Source: a virus. Taken from it: a stretch of DNA of 51,397 nt. The first letter of the stretch is position 1; every line of letters starts with the position of its first letter. The notes below the pieces were generated by a model that made no database searches, was not told the DNA's origin, and worked only from the letters and a program-made list of their open reading frames with translations. The translations under genes and the position numbers were made by a program. Of the stretch, positions 45,562-51,397 are shown piece after piece. The stretch lies in the IMG/VR virus record IMGVR_UViG_3300048588_000723, positions 1 to 51,397 of that record. The stretch is one strand, 5' to 3'.

Positions 45562-46146
45562 TTACTGTTTTGCGTTTTCAAATTCGTCTGCTTGGTCTAC
45601 TAGGCTTAGTTGGTCTGGATCGTTTGTTGTCTCCACTTCAACTGGAGTGCATTTGCCGTTTCTGTATTCTTCCACTTCAGCAATGCATTTGTTTGATTCT
45701 TCTAGTAACTCATTGTACCATTTATAGGATGTACCAGGCTCTAAAAGAATTTTTGGTGTTTTCATTTCAATGCGTCCACCAACATTGATGTGTTTGCTTC
45801 CAATTAAAATAATTTGTCTATTTTCTTCGGAACCTTTAATTTCAAAGCCTGTTACAATGTAGAGGTGGGCTTGATCGCTATTGTGATACTTATCGATGTT
45901 ATCTACATCAATAGATTTAAAAGCATCATCAATAGCTGCCATGTGAACATTTAACCGGGCAAATGCAATTTTTAAATCTTCATCAACAATACCACTTCCT
46001 TTTACATTGTGTTTGTCACCAATTCCTACACCGGAAAGGATAGCGAATGAATAGTGACAGAAATCGTCTTTGATTGCTGCTGCGGTGATTTCAATTGCTT
46101 TTGCTTCTGTAGCTTCAGTTTCTTTTTTGTTTTTTTTCTTTGCCAT
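45562..46146 (-). CDS. Hypothetical early protein
   Basis: 194 residues. A basic N-terminus (MAKKKNKKETEATEAKAIEI) leads to a body with YSFAILSGVGIGDKHNVKGS and AHLYIVTGFEIKGSEENRQI, beta-rich, then an acidic tail ending LSLVDQADEFENAKQ. No catalytic motif. The family occurs near nuclease/helicase genes in Bacteroidota phages (from memory). Perhaps an ssDNA-binding or recombination factor; unproven. Confidence 0.5.
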   Translation of the reverse strand: MAKKKNKKETEATEAKAIEITAAAIKDDFCHYSFAILSGVGIGDKHNVKGSGIVDEDLKIAFARLNVHMAAIDDAFKSIDVDNIDKYHNSDQAHLYIVTGFEIKGSEENRQIILIGSKHINVGGRIEMKTPKILLEPGTSYKWYNELLEESNKCIAEVEEYRNGKCTPVEVETTNDPDQLSLVDQADEFENAKQ

Positions 46147-46150
46147 TTTT

Positions 46151-46540
46151 TTAGTTATTAATTGTTAGGTACTCGTTGATAATATTCTGTGCCATTTCAT
46201 ATCCAATTGCAAATTCACACTTGAATCCTCTTCTTTGTAATTCAAGCTTTACTGCAAACTGCTCAGCCACATGGTCGGATATAGGTGTGGTGCCATCTTT
46301 CATAAGTAGCTTTTCTCCAGTCCGTTTTAATTCGATGAACAATCCTGCATACTCTCCTCTTTTTTCGATGATGAATAAATCAGGGAATCCATTATGAGAG
46401 CGTAATGTTTTTGCTTTTACTGCCATACCAACTGACAAACGTATTCCACTCATATCAGTATTAAACATTACTCCAGGGTGTACTTGTTTGAGCCACTTAC
46501 AAACTAGTGAATGCTCTTGTGCTTCAGTTAATTTACTCAT
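46151..46540 (-). CDS. VRR-NUC domain nuclease
   Basis: 129 residues. NGFPDLFII and AGLFIELKRTG (about 51-75) carry the Asp and Glu-x-Lys of the VRR-NUC fold, with Gln in EQFAVKLELQRRG downstream (about 91-103). It is a minimal stand-alone version of the PD-(D/E)XK nucleases often encoded in phage recombination modules and possibly cuts branched DNA. Its start overlaps the upstream nuclease gene by ATGA. Confidence 0.85.
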   Translation of the reverse strand: MSKLTEAQEHSLVCKWLKQVHPGVMFNTDMSGIRLSVGMAVKAKTLRSHNGFPDLFIIEKRGEYAGLFIELKRTGEKLLMKDGTTPISDHVAEQFAVKLELQRRGFKCEFAIGYEMAQNIINEYLTINN

Positions 46541-47130
46541 GCTGCAACCCTCCCGAATTTTATAATTTTATCGGCCCAGAAATCATTCATGTTATCACGA
46601 CAGTCTAATGGGATAAGAAAATTCTTTTTCAATGGTATGCTATGGATCATAAAATATCCATCATTCACTTTAGCCATTTTAGCATAGTGCCATACCTGAT
46701 TTTTATAACCCATGTATTCAATTAATCCATGTACATCTTTTGATTTGGTTACTTTCAAATCAAGCACACAATGTTTAGGAAGAAGAAAATCTAATCTTCC
46801 TGTTGTTGCCATAATAAATCCGTTGTGAACAATATCGGCTGTGTAACTTAATTGCTTTTTGAATTGAGGTAATACAGCCCCGAAAGTGTTTTTTATTTCC
46901 ACGGCAATGGCTCTTGCTGTTGGATATAATGGATCCAACATATTAACAGTTTCGGGGTCTGTGATTATCCCATCCACTAACTTACCAATAGTAATGTTTT
47001 CGGTAATGGTTAGTTCTTCTACAACTCCAAAGCGTTCACGCTTCAGAAATGAATGGCTGTATCCCGGTAGTTTTAAATAGTCCTCAAAAGGAATATTATC
47101 GTGTTGGATGATGTTTGTGTATTCAATCAT
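46537..47130 (-). CDS. PD-(D/E)XK (RecE-like) nuclease
   Basis: 197 residues. TGRLDFLLPKHCVLDLKVTKS (about 110-130) shows D...D-x-K, as in RecE/Cas4 exonucleases. An Arg/His-rich start (EDYLKLPGYSHSFLKRE) and a final helix support this. With RecT at 49067 it would form an exonuclease-annealase pair that repairs or recombines DNA ends. The gene is coupled with the VRR-NUC gene. Confidence 0.75.
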   Translation of the reverse strand: MIEYTNIIQHDNIPFEDYLKLPGYSHSFLKRERFGVVEELTITENITIGKLVDGIITDPETVNMLDPLYPTARAIAVEIKNTFGAVLPQFKKQLSYTADIVHNGFIMATTGRLDFLLPKHCVLDLKVTKSKDVHGLIEYMGYKNQVWHYAKMAKVNDGYFMIHSIPLKKNFLIPLDCRDNMNDFWADKIIKFGRVAA

Positions 47131-47132
47131 GG

Positions 47133-47576
47133 TTATAAATCAGATGAATTAGGAATGTTAGCACTTTCTTGAACAGCCGGTTTAGCTTCTGTGATTTCAA
47201 CTGATAAGTGAACACCTTTTACTTCAGAATTTATGTGCTTACCAATTGATTTAGCTACTAATAATTTCTTCCAATCCTTTTCAAGGAAGTCCTGATAAGC
47301 ATATTTTTTGTTGTTTTTAAATGTTACAACAAGCACTCGATTTATATTGTCAAACTCTGTCTTTTCAACATTGCTACTTTCTGGCCAGCATTTTTCATTT
47401 GGAACAATTTCATTGGAAGTGTTGTGATTAAAAATGCTATAAGAATTTTCAACAACAACTTGTAATACTTGGTCAGGAGTTTGGTCTGTTCTGCTTTCTG
47501 TTGTTATTATAGCAAGAGCCGCAAGCAGCAATTTGCCTTCAGGAATATTTGTGTTGATTTCTTCGATTGATTTCAT
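47133..47576 (-). CDS. KTSC-like domain protein
   Basis: 147 residues. The C-terminal half (VLVVTFKNNKKYAYQDFLEK, then SIGKHINSEVKG) matches the KTSC domain pattern of a short beta-sheet followed by 'S.GK..N....G'. Usually that domain sits next to helicases or nucleases. The N-terminal part is helical and Thr-rich (LLAALAIITTESRTDQTPDQ). Role likely in DNA processing, uncertain. The start ATG lies in the overlap with the previous small gene. Confidence 0.6.
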   Translation of the reverse strand: MKSIEEINTNIPEGKLLLAALAIITTESRTDQTPDQVLQVVVENSYSIFNHNTSNEIVPNEKCWPESSNVEKTEFDNINRVLVVTFKNNKKYAYQDFLEKDWKKLLVAKSIGKHINSEVKGVHLSVEITEAKPAVQESANIPNSSDL

Positions 47577-47752
47577 TTTAAATGGTATTTAATTACTTCA
47601 ATTTTATTCTCCATACACTCGATGGAGTCTTTTATTTTATTTATAATCTGAAGCCGCTTTTCCTTTTTTACATTTTGTAAGTGGCTTTCGGCTTTGTGCT
47701 TTTTAACAAGCAATCTTTTTGATACAAGGAGACCACAATGTGTTTTCGCCAT
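47573..47752 (-). CDS. Small Lys-rich protein (59 aa)
   Basis: MAKTHCGLLVSKRLLVKKHK, then a helical Lys/Glu-rich segment (VKKEKRLQIINKIKDSIECM) ending KIEVIKYHLK. The ATG overlaps the previous stop (TTAATGG) and its TGA overlaps the next ATG (ATGA), so it is translationally coupled on both sides. This makes expression likely although the protein is short. No family recognised. Confidence 0.6.
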   Translation of the reverse strand: MAKTHCGLLVSKRLLVKKHKAESHLQNVKKEKRLQIINKIKDSIECMENKIEVIKYHLK

Positions 47753-48870
47753 TAAAGCTTATCCACTTGTTTAAATGTGATACCTGATGGCTGAAAGTTA
47801 TTGTCATCACATTTTACTTTTGCTAGAGCAATTCCTAATTGTGATGCAGTACATGCAAACCATTTATTTACTTTCAACTTTGGTAAACACAAATGAATAT
47901 TAGCTGCAAATGCAGTTACGATAGCGATCATGTTCTCCACACTTTCTTCCATATCTAGTTCGTAAGATTGTTTCAGTGCTTTTAAGTCATTTGATACAAC
48001 CGGAGCAATAGCCAATGTGCTTAATTTTGCTGCTACATCCGCATTGGCTTTTTCGTTTTGGATATCTTGTGCTTTTGCAGCTGCTGCATCCTTGGCTAAT
48101 TTTAAAGCCTCTGCTTTATTATTTAATGCCACTTCATAGTCTGTGAACTTTGCTCTGATTTCGTTCTCGTATTGTGATAAATACTTCTTAGAATCGAAAA
48201 TTAAAAGTTCATTACATAATGCCATGTATTCATCAGTAGTAACAACATCACTAAAAGAATTTAATGGATATTGTATTTTGAAATCAACTTCTGTTAAACG
48301 TGTAAGTGCTAGTTTAATGAAGTCAGCTAATTCAGCCATTCCAATGTTTCCTTCACCTAATGCATACTCATATACTTTGGCAACTTTCTCATTGATTTTG
48401 TTTTGGAAAGCTGCCTCAGCATTATTTTTAGTGTTGATTAAAAATTCTCTACATTGTTTTCTCTTCTCAATTTTTTGTGATTCAACACGTTTTTTTTCTT
48501 CATCTGCTTTTTTCAATGCGATGATACTCTTTTCCAGTGCTTCAATATGAGGCAGGAATGATTTTTCCGGTTCCATTAATCGTTTACTCACATCATCGAA
48601 TTTTGATGTGATCGATTTTCTTGAGTTGGTAATAGCTGCACAGTCTGCTTTTATTTCCTTCATTAAAACCTCTGCATCTTTCACTTCCTCAATTTTTGTA
48701 GGGATTTTAATTTTAGCAATTGACTGTTGTGCTCTTGCTTGAATAAGCAATTCATTTTCATAAATTGATACACCTAAGTCGCCCCAGGCTATTCTTTTCT
48801 TTTCCATCATAGTAGGGTCAATATCAATTTTCGCTACTAATTTTTTTGTTTCTGTTGCAGTTGTTTCCAT
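47752..48870 (-). CDS. Coiled-coil early protein (DUF1351-like)
   Basis: 372 residues, start ATGGAAACAACTGCAAC (the recurrent start context). A helical coiled coil (about 90-150, EALEKSIIALKKADEEKKRV) follows an N-terminal beta region (IAWGDLGVSIYENELLIQAR). A second Ala-rich helix lies at about 250-280. The combination resembles DUF1351-type proteins that sit beside RecT/nuclease genes in phages. It is placed directly downstream of RecT and a structured intergenic region. Its function is unknown. Confidence 0.55.
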   Translation of the reverse strand: METTATETKKLVAKIDIDPTMMEKKRIAWGDLGVSIYENELLIQARAQQSIAKIKIPTKIEEVKDAEVLMKEIKADCAAITNSRKSITSKFDDVSKRLMEPEKSFLPHIEALEKSIIALKKADEEKKRVESQKIEKRKQCREFLINTKNNAEAAFQNKINEKVAKVYEYALGEGNIGMAELADFIKLALTRLTEVDFKIQYPLNSFSDVVTTDEYMALCNELLIFDSKKYLSQYENEIRAKFTDYEVALNNKAEALKLAKDAAAAKAQDIQNEKANADVAAKLSTLAIAPVVSNDLKALKQSYELDMEESVENMIAIVTAFAANIHLCLPKLKVNKWFACTASQLGIALAKVKCDDNNFQPSGITFKQVDKL

Positions 48871-48910
48871 TTTGATTTTGTTATTAGTTACTAGCTATTT
48901 TTTAAATTAA

Positions 48911-49055
48911 GGGGAGGAGAAGTACAATAATTATCGTGTACCTTTTGAATCCTCCCCTTCTCTCATTGTGGCTCCGGTTCCACACACATCTGGTTGCTAT
49001 GTTCTCTGTGTGGAAAAAACATAGCCCACTTTTCGCCTCAACCGTTTTATGAGCC
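48911..49055 (-). ncRNA. Structured intergenic element with mutually exclusive hairpins
   Basis: 196 bp between RecT and the coiled-coil gene. Stem 1: GGGGAGGA (48911-48918)/TCCTCCCC (48950-48957), extended by GTACA/TGTAC. Stem 2: TTCCACACA (48978-48986)/TGTGTGGAA (49007-49015). Stem 3: GCTATGTT (48996-49003)/AACATAGC (49018-49025), which crosses stem 2 so both cannot form together except as a pseudoknot. Outer GGCTC/GAGCC (48970-48974, 49051-49055). On the minus strand stem 1 ends with CCCCTTAATTT, a weak terminator. A switch between readthrough and stop is conceivable. Confidence 0.5.
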
Positions 49056-49066
49056 TCTGTGGTTAT

Positions 49067-49921
49067 CTATAAATCGTTTGTTGTTGCAAATTCAGTATTC
49101 GGCTTTATTGCTTCATTGGTAGTTGATTCAACTACTTCAGCATAATTTGCTTCTTCGCTTCCGGCAGCATTATCTTTTTCAGCATCTACTATTACTTCAA
49201 TAGGGTGTGCAATAATGCTTTTAAATTTTCCTTCATTAGGATTAGTTCCAAGTTTTTTCAATCCGTGACGCACTGCTTTTGCTCTTGCAAACTCCGGGTC
49301 AATACCGCCTTTCCAATTGGTATAATTTTCATTGGCATACTTCAACGACTCGGTTGCAGCAGCTGTGCCAAAATCATCTTTGTAACGTCCATTTTCTTTG
49401 TGTGAAGCTCTTCTCCAACGATAAAAATCTGATTCATCAAATTCTCTTTTTTCCCATCTAGGTTCAGGAGTAGAAGGAAGAAGTATTTCAACTGATACAG
49501 CAATAACTTTTCCTGTTGCATCTTTTGTGACAACCGGATTTTTCATATCCAATATTCTACCACATTGGCGATTAATAGAAATAATTCCGTTGGCAGATGG
49601 CATTATCTCTAATGCTTTTTTGGTCACCATTTGTCCATTGTTATCTTTTACTTTAACATTTCGAGTTTTCACATAAACCAAACCTGCGTTTGGATCAAGT
49701 GATAAATTTTGCTTTAACACTGTTTTAACGGCCATAACAATTGTGGCCGGAAGGCAATCTAATATTTCAGGTTTTGAAATGCAATGCATTCGTATGTGTT
49801 CTAACTCCTGGAGTGCTAATGTTTTTACATCTACACCATCAGCTGCGTTAAGTCTTAATACAGCTTCTAATTGTGGGAGTTCCGCTTTTAGCAATTCTAT
49901 TGGTTTTAATTCTGTTGACAT
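49067..49921 (-). CDS. recT: RecT-family ssDNA annealing protein
   Basis: 284 residues. The N-terminal KPIELLKAELPQLEAVLRLN and LDCLPATIVMAVKTVLKQNL, then NGIISINRQCGRI and REFDESDFYRWRRASHKE carry the RecT layout of helix-rich annealase, with the conserved C-terminal Lys/Arg block (TESLKYANENYTNWKGGID, FARAKAVRHGLKKLGTNP). Single-strand annealing protein acting with the RecE-like nuclease at 46537. The C-terminal tail is acidic (Glu/Asn rich) as in other RecT relatives. Confidence 0.88.
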   Translation of the reverse strand: MSTELKPIELLKAELPQLEAVLRLNAADGVDVKTLALQELEHIRMHCISKPEILDCLPATIVMAVKTVLKQNLSLDPNAGLVYVKTRNVKVKDNNGQMVTKKALEIMPSANGIISINRQCGRILDMKNPVVTKDATGKVIAVSVEILLPSTPEPRWEKREFDESDFYRWRRASHKENGRYKDDFGTAAATESLKYANENYTNWKGGIDPEFARAKAVRHGLKKLGTNPNEGKFKSIIAHPIEVIVDAEKDNAAGSEEANYAEVVESTTNEAIKPNTEFATTNDL

Positions 49922-49932
49922 GATATTTGGTT

Positions 49933-50142
49933 TTAGTGAATAATTTTACATTTATATGATTCGATTGATTCCTTTTGAAAAAAACGAGAGACAAAAAACT
50001 TTCCATTTACAGGATTGTAGCAAAAGTGAACAGGATGCAGATCCTTTAATTTTTTGTCTTTTTCATATTCCTCCATTGCGGTTTTATAGTTATCACTATT
50101 CCGCTGTTCAATAGGGATTTCTATTTCAAGCTGTTTGCTCAT
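49933..50142 (-). CDS. Small early hypothetical protein
   Basis: 69 residues from ATG 50142 (MSKQLEIEIPIEQRNSDNYK). A possible start 13 codons earlier is not favoured. It has a helical middle (AMEEYEKDKKLKDLHPVHFC) and aromatic C-terminus. Small and co-transcribed with RecT; a DNA-binding or inhibitor role is conceivable. It overlaps the gene before it by 17 bp. Confidence 0.5.
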   Translation of the reverse strand: MSKQLEIEIPIEQRNSDNYKTAMEEYEKDKKLKDLHPVHFCYNPVNGKFFVSRFFQKESIESYKCKIIH

Positions 50143-50506
50143 CTGGAAGTGATTTAATTTCTTCTTCAGCATGTAAAACAAAATCTCTCAATACTCCAAT
50201 CAAACCTTCTGAAAGTATTCTCTCCTGTTCGCCTCTACACTCCGGACCTGCAATTGATTTTAATTCTTTAACAAAGTCTAAAAGCTTTTTCTTGTCAGGA
50301 ATTTTTGATAGCTCAAGCTTTGTGTTGGCTACAGATTTTGTGAGATAATCAATGTATCTGTTCCAATCATCATCAGTCATATATTTGATGTGATAAGAGG
50401 TTACGAAAATAATGTTGAAAGAGAATCCGAAAATTCGCTTAGCAAATCCTAGTGATAATAGCTCTTTTTCTCTTTGTGATTCTTTTTCTGTTGAAGATGT
50501 TTCCAT
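50126..50506 (-). CDS. Small early hypothetical protein, helical
   Basis: 126 residues from ATG 50506 (METSSTEKESQREKELLSLG), chosen because this ATG has the same AATCAAAATGGAAAC context as two other early genes; longer in-frame starts exist. Hydrophobic FGFSFNIIFVTSYHIKYM follows, then charged helices (TKSVANTKLELSKIPDKKKL). Function not recognised. It follows a hairpin terminator and a tiny ORF (MEINY, 50530-50547). Confidence 0.5.
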   Translation of the reverse strand: METSSTEKESQREKELLSLGFAKRIFGFSFNIIFVTSYHIKYMTDDDWNRYIDYLTKSVANTKLELSKIPDKKKLLDFVKELKSIAGPECRGEQERILSEGLIGVLRDFVLHAEEEIKSLPDEQTA

Positions 50507-50563
50507 TTTGATTACTTTTGTTTTAGTTATTAATAATTGATTTCCATTTTGATAACTGATTGA

Positions 50564-50593
50564 ATAATGCCCGGTGTTGCAGTCGGGCATTAT
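50564..50593. terminator. Hairpin terminator between early genes
   Basis: ATAATGCCCG (50564-50573) and CGGGCATTAT (50584-50593) form a perfect 10-bp stem with a 10-nt loop. T-rich on the plus side, A/T-rich on the minus. It follows the stop of 50599-50886 by 5 nt and could cut leftward transcription partly. Confidence 0.75.
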
Positions 50594-50598
50594 TTATT

Positions 50599-50886
50599 TT
50601 ATATTGCCTCAATTTGTATTTTCTTTCGGTATTGCTGTTTAGTCCTTACCGTGATAACTATTTCACGATTTGATGGCAGGTGATAATCGAAATGATAATA
50701 ATCTAGCGATGGCACTTCGAAGGGGTTATATAAATGGCACTTTACATAAGTGGCCGCCTCCATTAATTGGGTTATGCTATCAACGCAGATGGTTGCATGA
50801 GCTTTACTTGTGTGTTTTAAATTTTTCAATTCCGCTTCTAAAGCAAAAAGGCTTTGAACTACTGGGTTGCTTGATGAGTTATTCAT
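50599..50886 (-). CDS. Hypothetical early protein
   Basis: 95 residues from ATG 50886 (MNNSSSNPVVQSLFALEAEL), whose ATGAATAA overlaps the end of the beta-helix gene, so the two are coupled. An ORF in the same frame opens 45 codons earlier, but those codons are the overlapping gene's sequence. The rest is alpha/beta: FALEAELKNLKHTSKAHATI, ITQLMEAATYVKCHLYN, a basic strand end KQQYRKKIQIEAI. Not recognised. Confidence 0.55.
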   Translation of the reverse strand: MNNSSSNPVVQSLFALEAELKNLKHTSKAHATICVDSITQLMEAATYVKCHLYNPFEVPSLDYYHFDYHLPSNREIVITVRTKQQYRKKIQIEAI

Positions 50887-51397
50887 TTGTTGCAGGTTTG
50901 TTTTTATTTTCGATTGGCAATAATATTTTTGAATCGTGGATTTTGGATATGGTGTCAATGTATACTTTGTACTCTTGTTTTTCTTCGGAAGTGTAACCTT
51001 CGTCTTCTCCAACTTCTTCATACAACTGCTTCCATTCTTTAATATTCATGCTTTTGCATCCAATTTGAATCGCATCGTAACCCCAATAAGAAACAAAATG
51101 CTTTGATCCTGAAAAACAAATGGCTTTTATAATAAGGTTATACCCGATTCTGGAGTTATCCCCGATTATGGAGTTATCCCCGATTCTGGAGTTATCCCCG
51201 ATTCTGGAGTTATCCCCGATTCTGGAGTTATACCCGATTCTGGAGTTATCCCCGATTCTGGAGTTATCCCCGATTCTGGAGTTATCCCCGATTATGGAGT
51301 TATCCCCGATTCTGGAGTTATCCCCGATTCTGGAGTTATCCCCGATTCTGGAGTTATACCCGATTCTGGAGTTATACCCGATTCTGGAGTTATACCC
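50879..51397 (-). CDS. Hexapeptide-repeat beta-helix protein, C-terminal part (continues from base 1)
   Basis: The frame entering from the right end reads IGYNSR/IGDNSR repeats to about 51137, then NLIIKAICFSGSKHFVSYWG, YDAIQIGCKSMNIKEWKQLY, and a helical EGYTSEEKQEYKVYIDTISK before TAA at 50879. The C-terminal cap 'S-KH-V-YWG...IQIGC...I.EW...YEEVGE.EGYT..E..EY' is the type found in small phage proteins of unknown role with beta-helix cores. The stop overlaps the next ATG (ATGAATAA). Codon use in the repeat is fixed while the cap is unique, showing expansion by slippage or recombination in the middle of the gene. Confidence 0.85.
   Translation of the reverse strand, partial: GYNSRIGYNSRIGYNSRIGDNSRIGDNSRIGDNSIIGDNSRIGDNSRIGDNSRIGYNSRIGDNSRIGDNSRIGDNSIIGDNSRIGYNLIIKAICFSGSKHFVSYWGYDAIQIGCKSMNIKEWKQLYEEVGEDEGYTSEEKQEYKVYIDTISKIHDSKILLPIENKNKPATNE
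51137..51397. repeat. 18-bp tandem repeat array, right end
   Basis: A 14-nt partial unit, 13 complete units and a final 13-nt partial unit of the same repeat as at 1-230. Order of variable positions: AC (partial), CA, CC, CC, CC, AC, CC, CC, CA, CC, CC, CC, AC, AC, A-partial. A seven-unit (126-bp) block starting with CA, CC, CC, CC, AC occurs twice (from 51151 and 51277), and 51277-51397 matches 1-121 apart from one base. It encodes the hexapeptides next to the C-terminal cap of the beta-helix protein. Confidence 0.97.

Overview
The window looks like an essentially complete, circularly permuted genome of a temperate siphovirus of a Bacteroidota host. Evidence for the host: AT-rich DNA, few Shine-Dalgarno sites, promoters of the TTTG-N19-TANNTTTG type, and many gene families typical of Bacteroidota phages. 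Evidence for the virus type: small and large terminase, portal, MuF-like protein, scaffold, capsid, a 1067-residue tape measure, baseplate proteins, tail fibre, lysis genes, a tyrosine integrase and a repressor/Cro-like switch. Both ends lie in the same 18-bp tandem repeat, and the last 121 bases match the first 121 with one mismatch. The molecule was therefore probably opened inside one repetitive gene and is really a circle of about 51.28 kb.

Layout. (1) Immunity switch, about 343-1475: two small minus-strand regulators face a plus-strand repressor across an inverted-repeat operator. (2) Plus-strand late genes, 2210-29559: terminase, portal and MuF-like protein; then an accessory island at 8137-9530 (lipoprotein, two small genes with their own promoter, structured leader and terminator, and a long inverted repeat); then scaffold, capsid, an embedded tRNA, connector, chaperones, tape measure, baseplate, fibre and lysis genes. 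(3) Integrase and likely attP, 29548-30903. (4) A roughly 20-kb minus-strand early region running from the switch across the contig junction down to 31202. In transcription order it holds a left-handed beta-helix protein, RecT with nucleases and a helicase, a PRTRC cassette, DUF1376-like protein, DnaB, a DnaA domain IV-like protein, a DksA-like protein, a glycan-modification cassette and a ParB-methyltransferase fusion.

Most notable systems. First, the PRTRC cassette (40257-43993) carries E1-like (ThiF), E2-like (protein B) and ubiquitin-like (protein C, ending in Gly) proteins, a probable phage-encoded ubiquitin-like conjugation pathway. Second, a hexapeptide beta-helix gene is built from an 18-bp minisatellite that varies at only two bases, both changing amino acids; it is split over the two window ends. 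Third, a moron leader at 8489-8643 has three mutually complementary segments and hides a start codon in a perfect 20-bp stem. Fourth, a surface or glycan-modifying set (Stealth-like phosphotransferase, GT32-GT2 fusion, methyltransferase) sits inside the early operon.

All function calls rest on reading motifs and context by eye; no database search was run.
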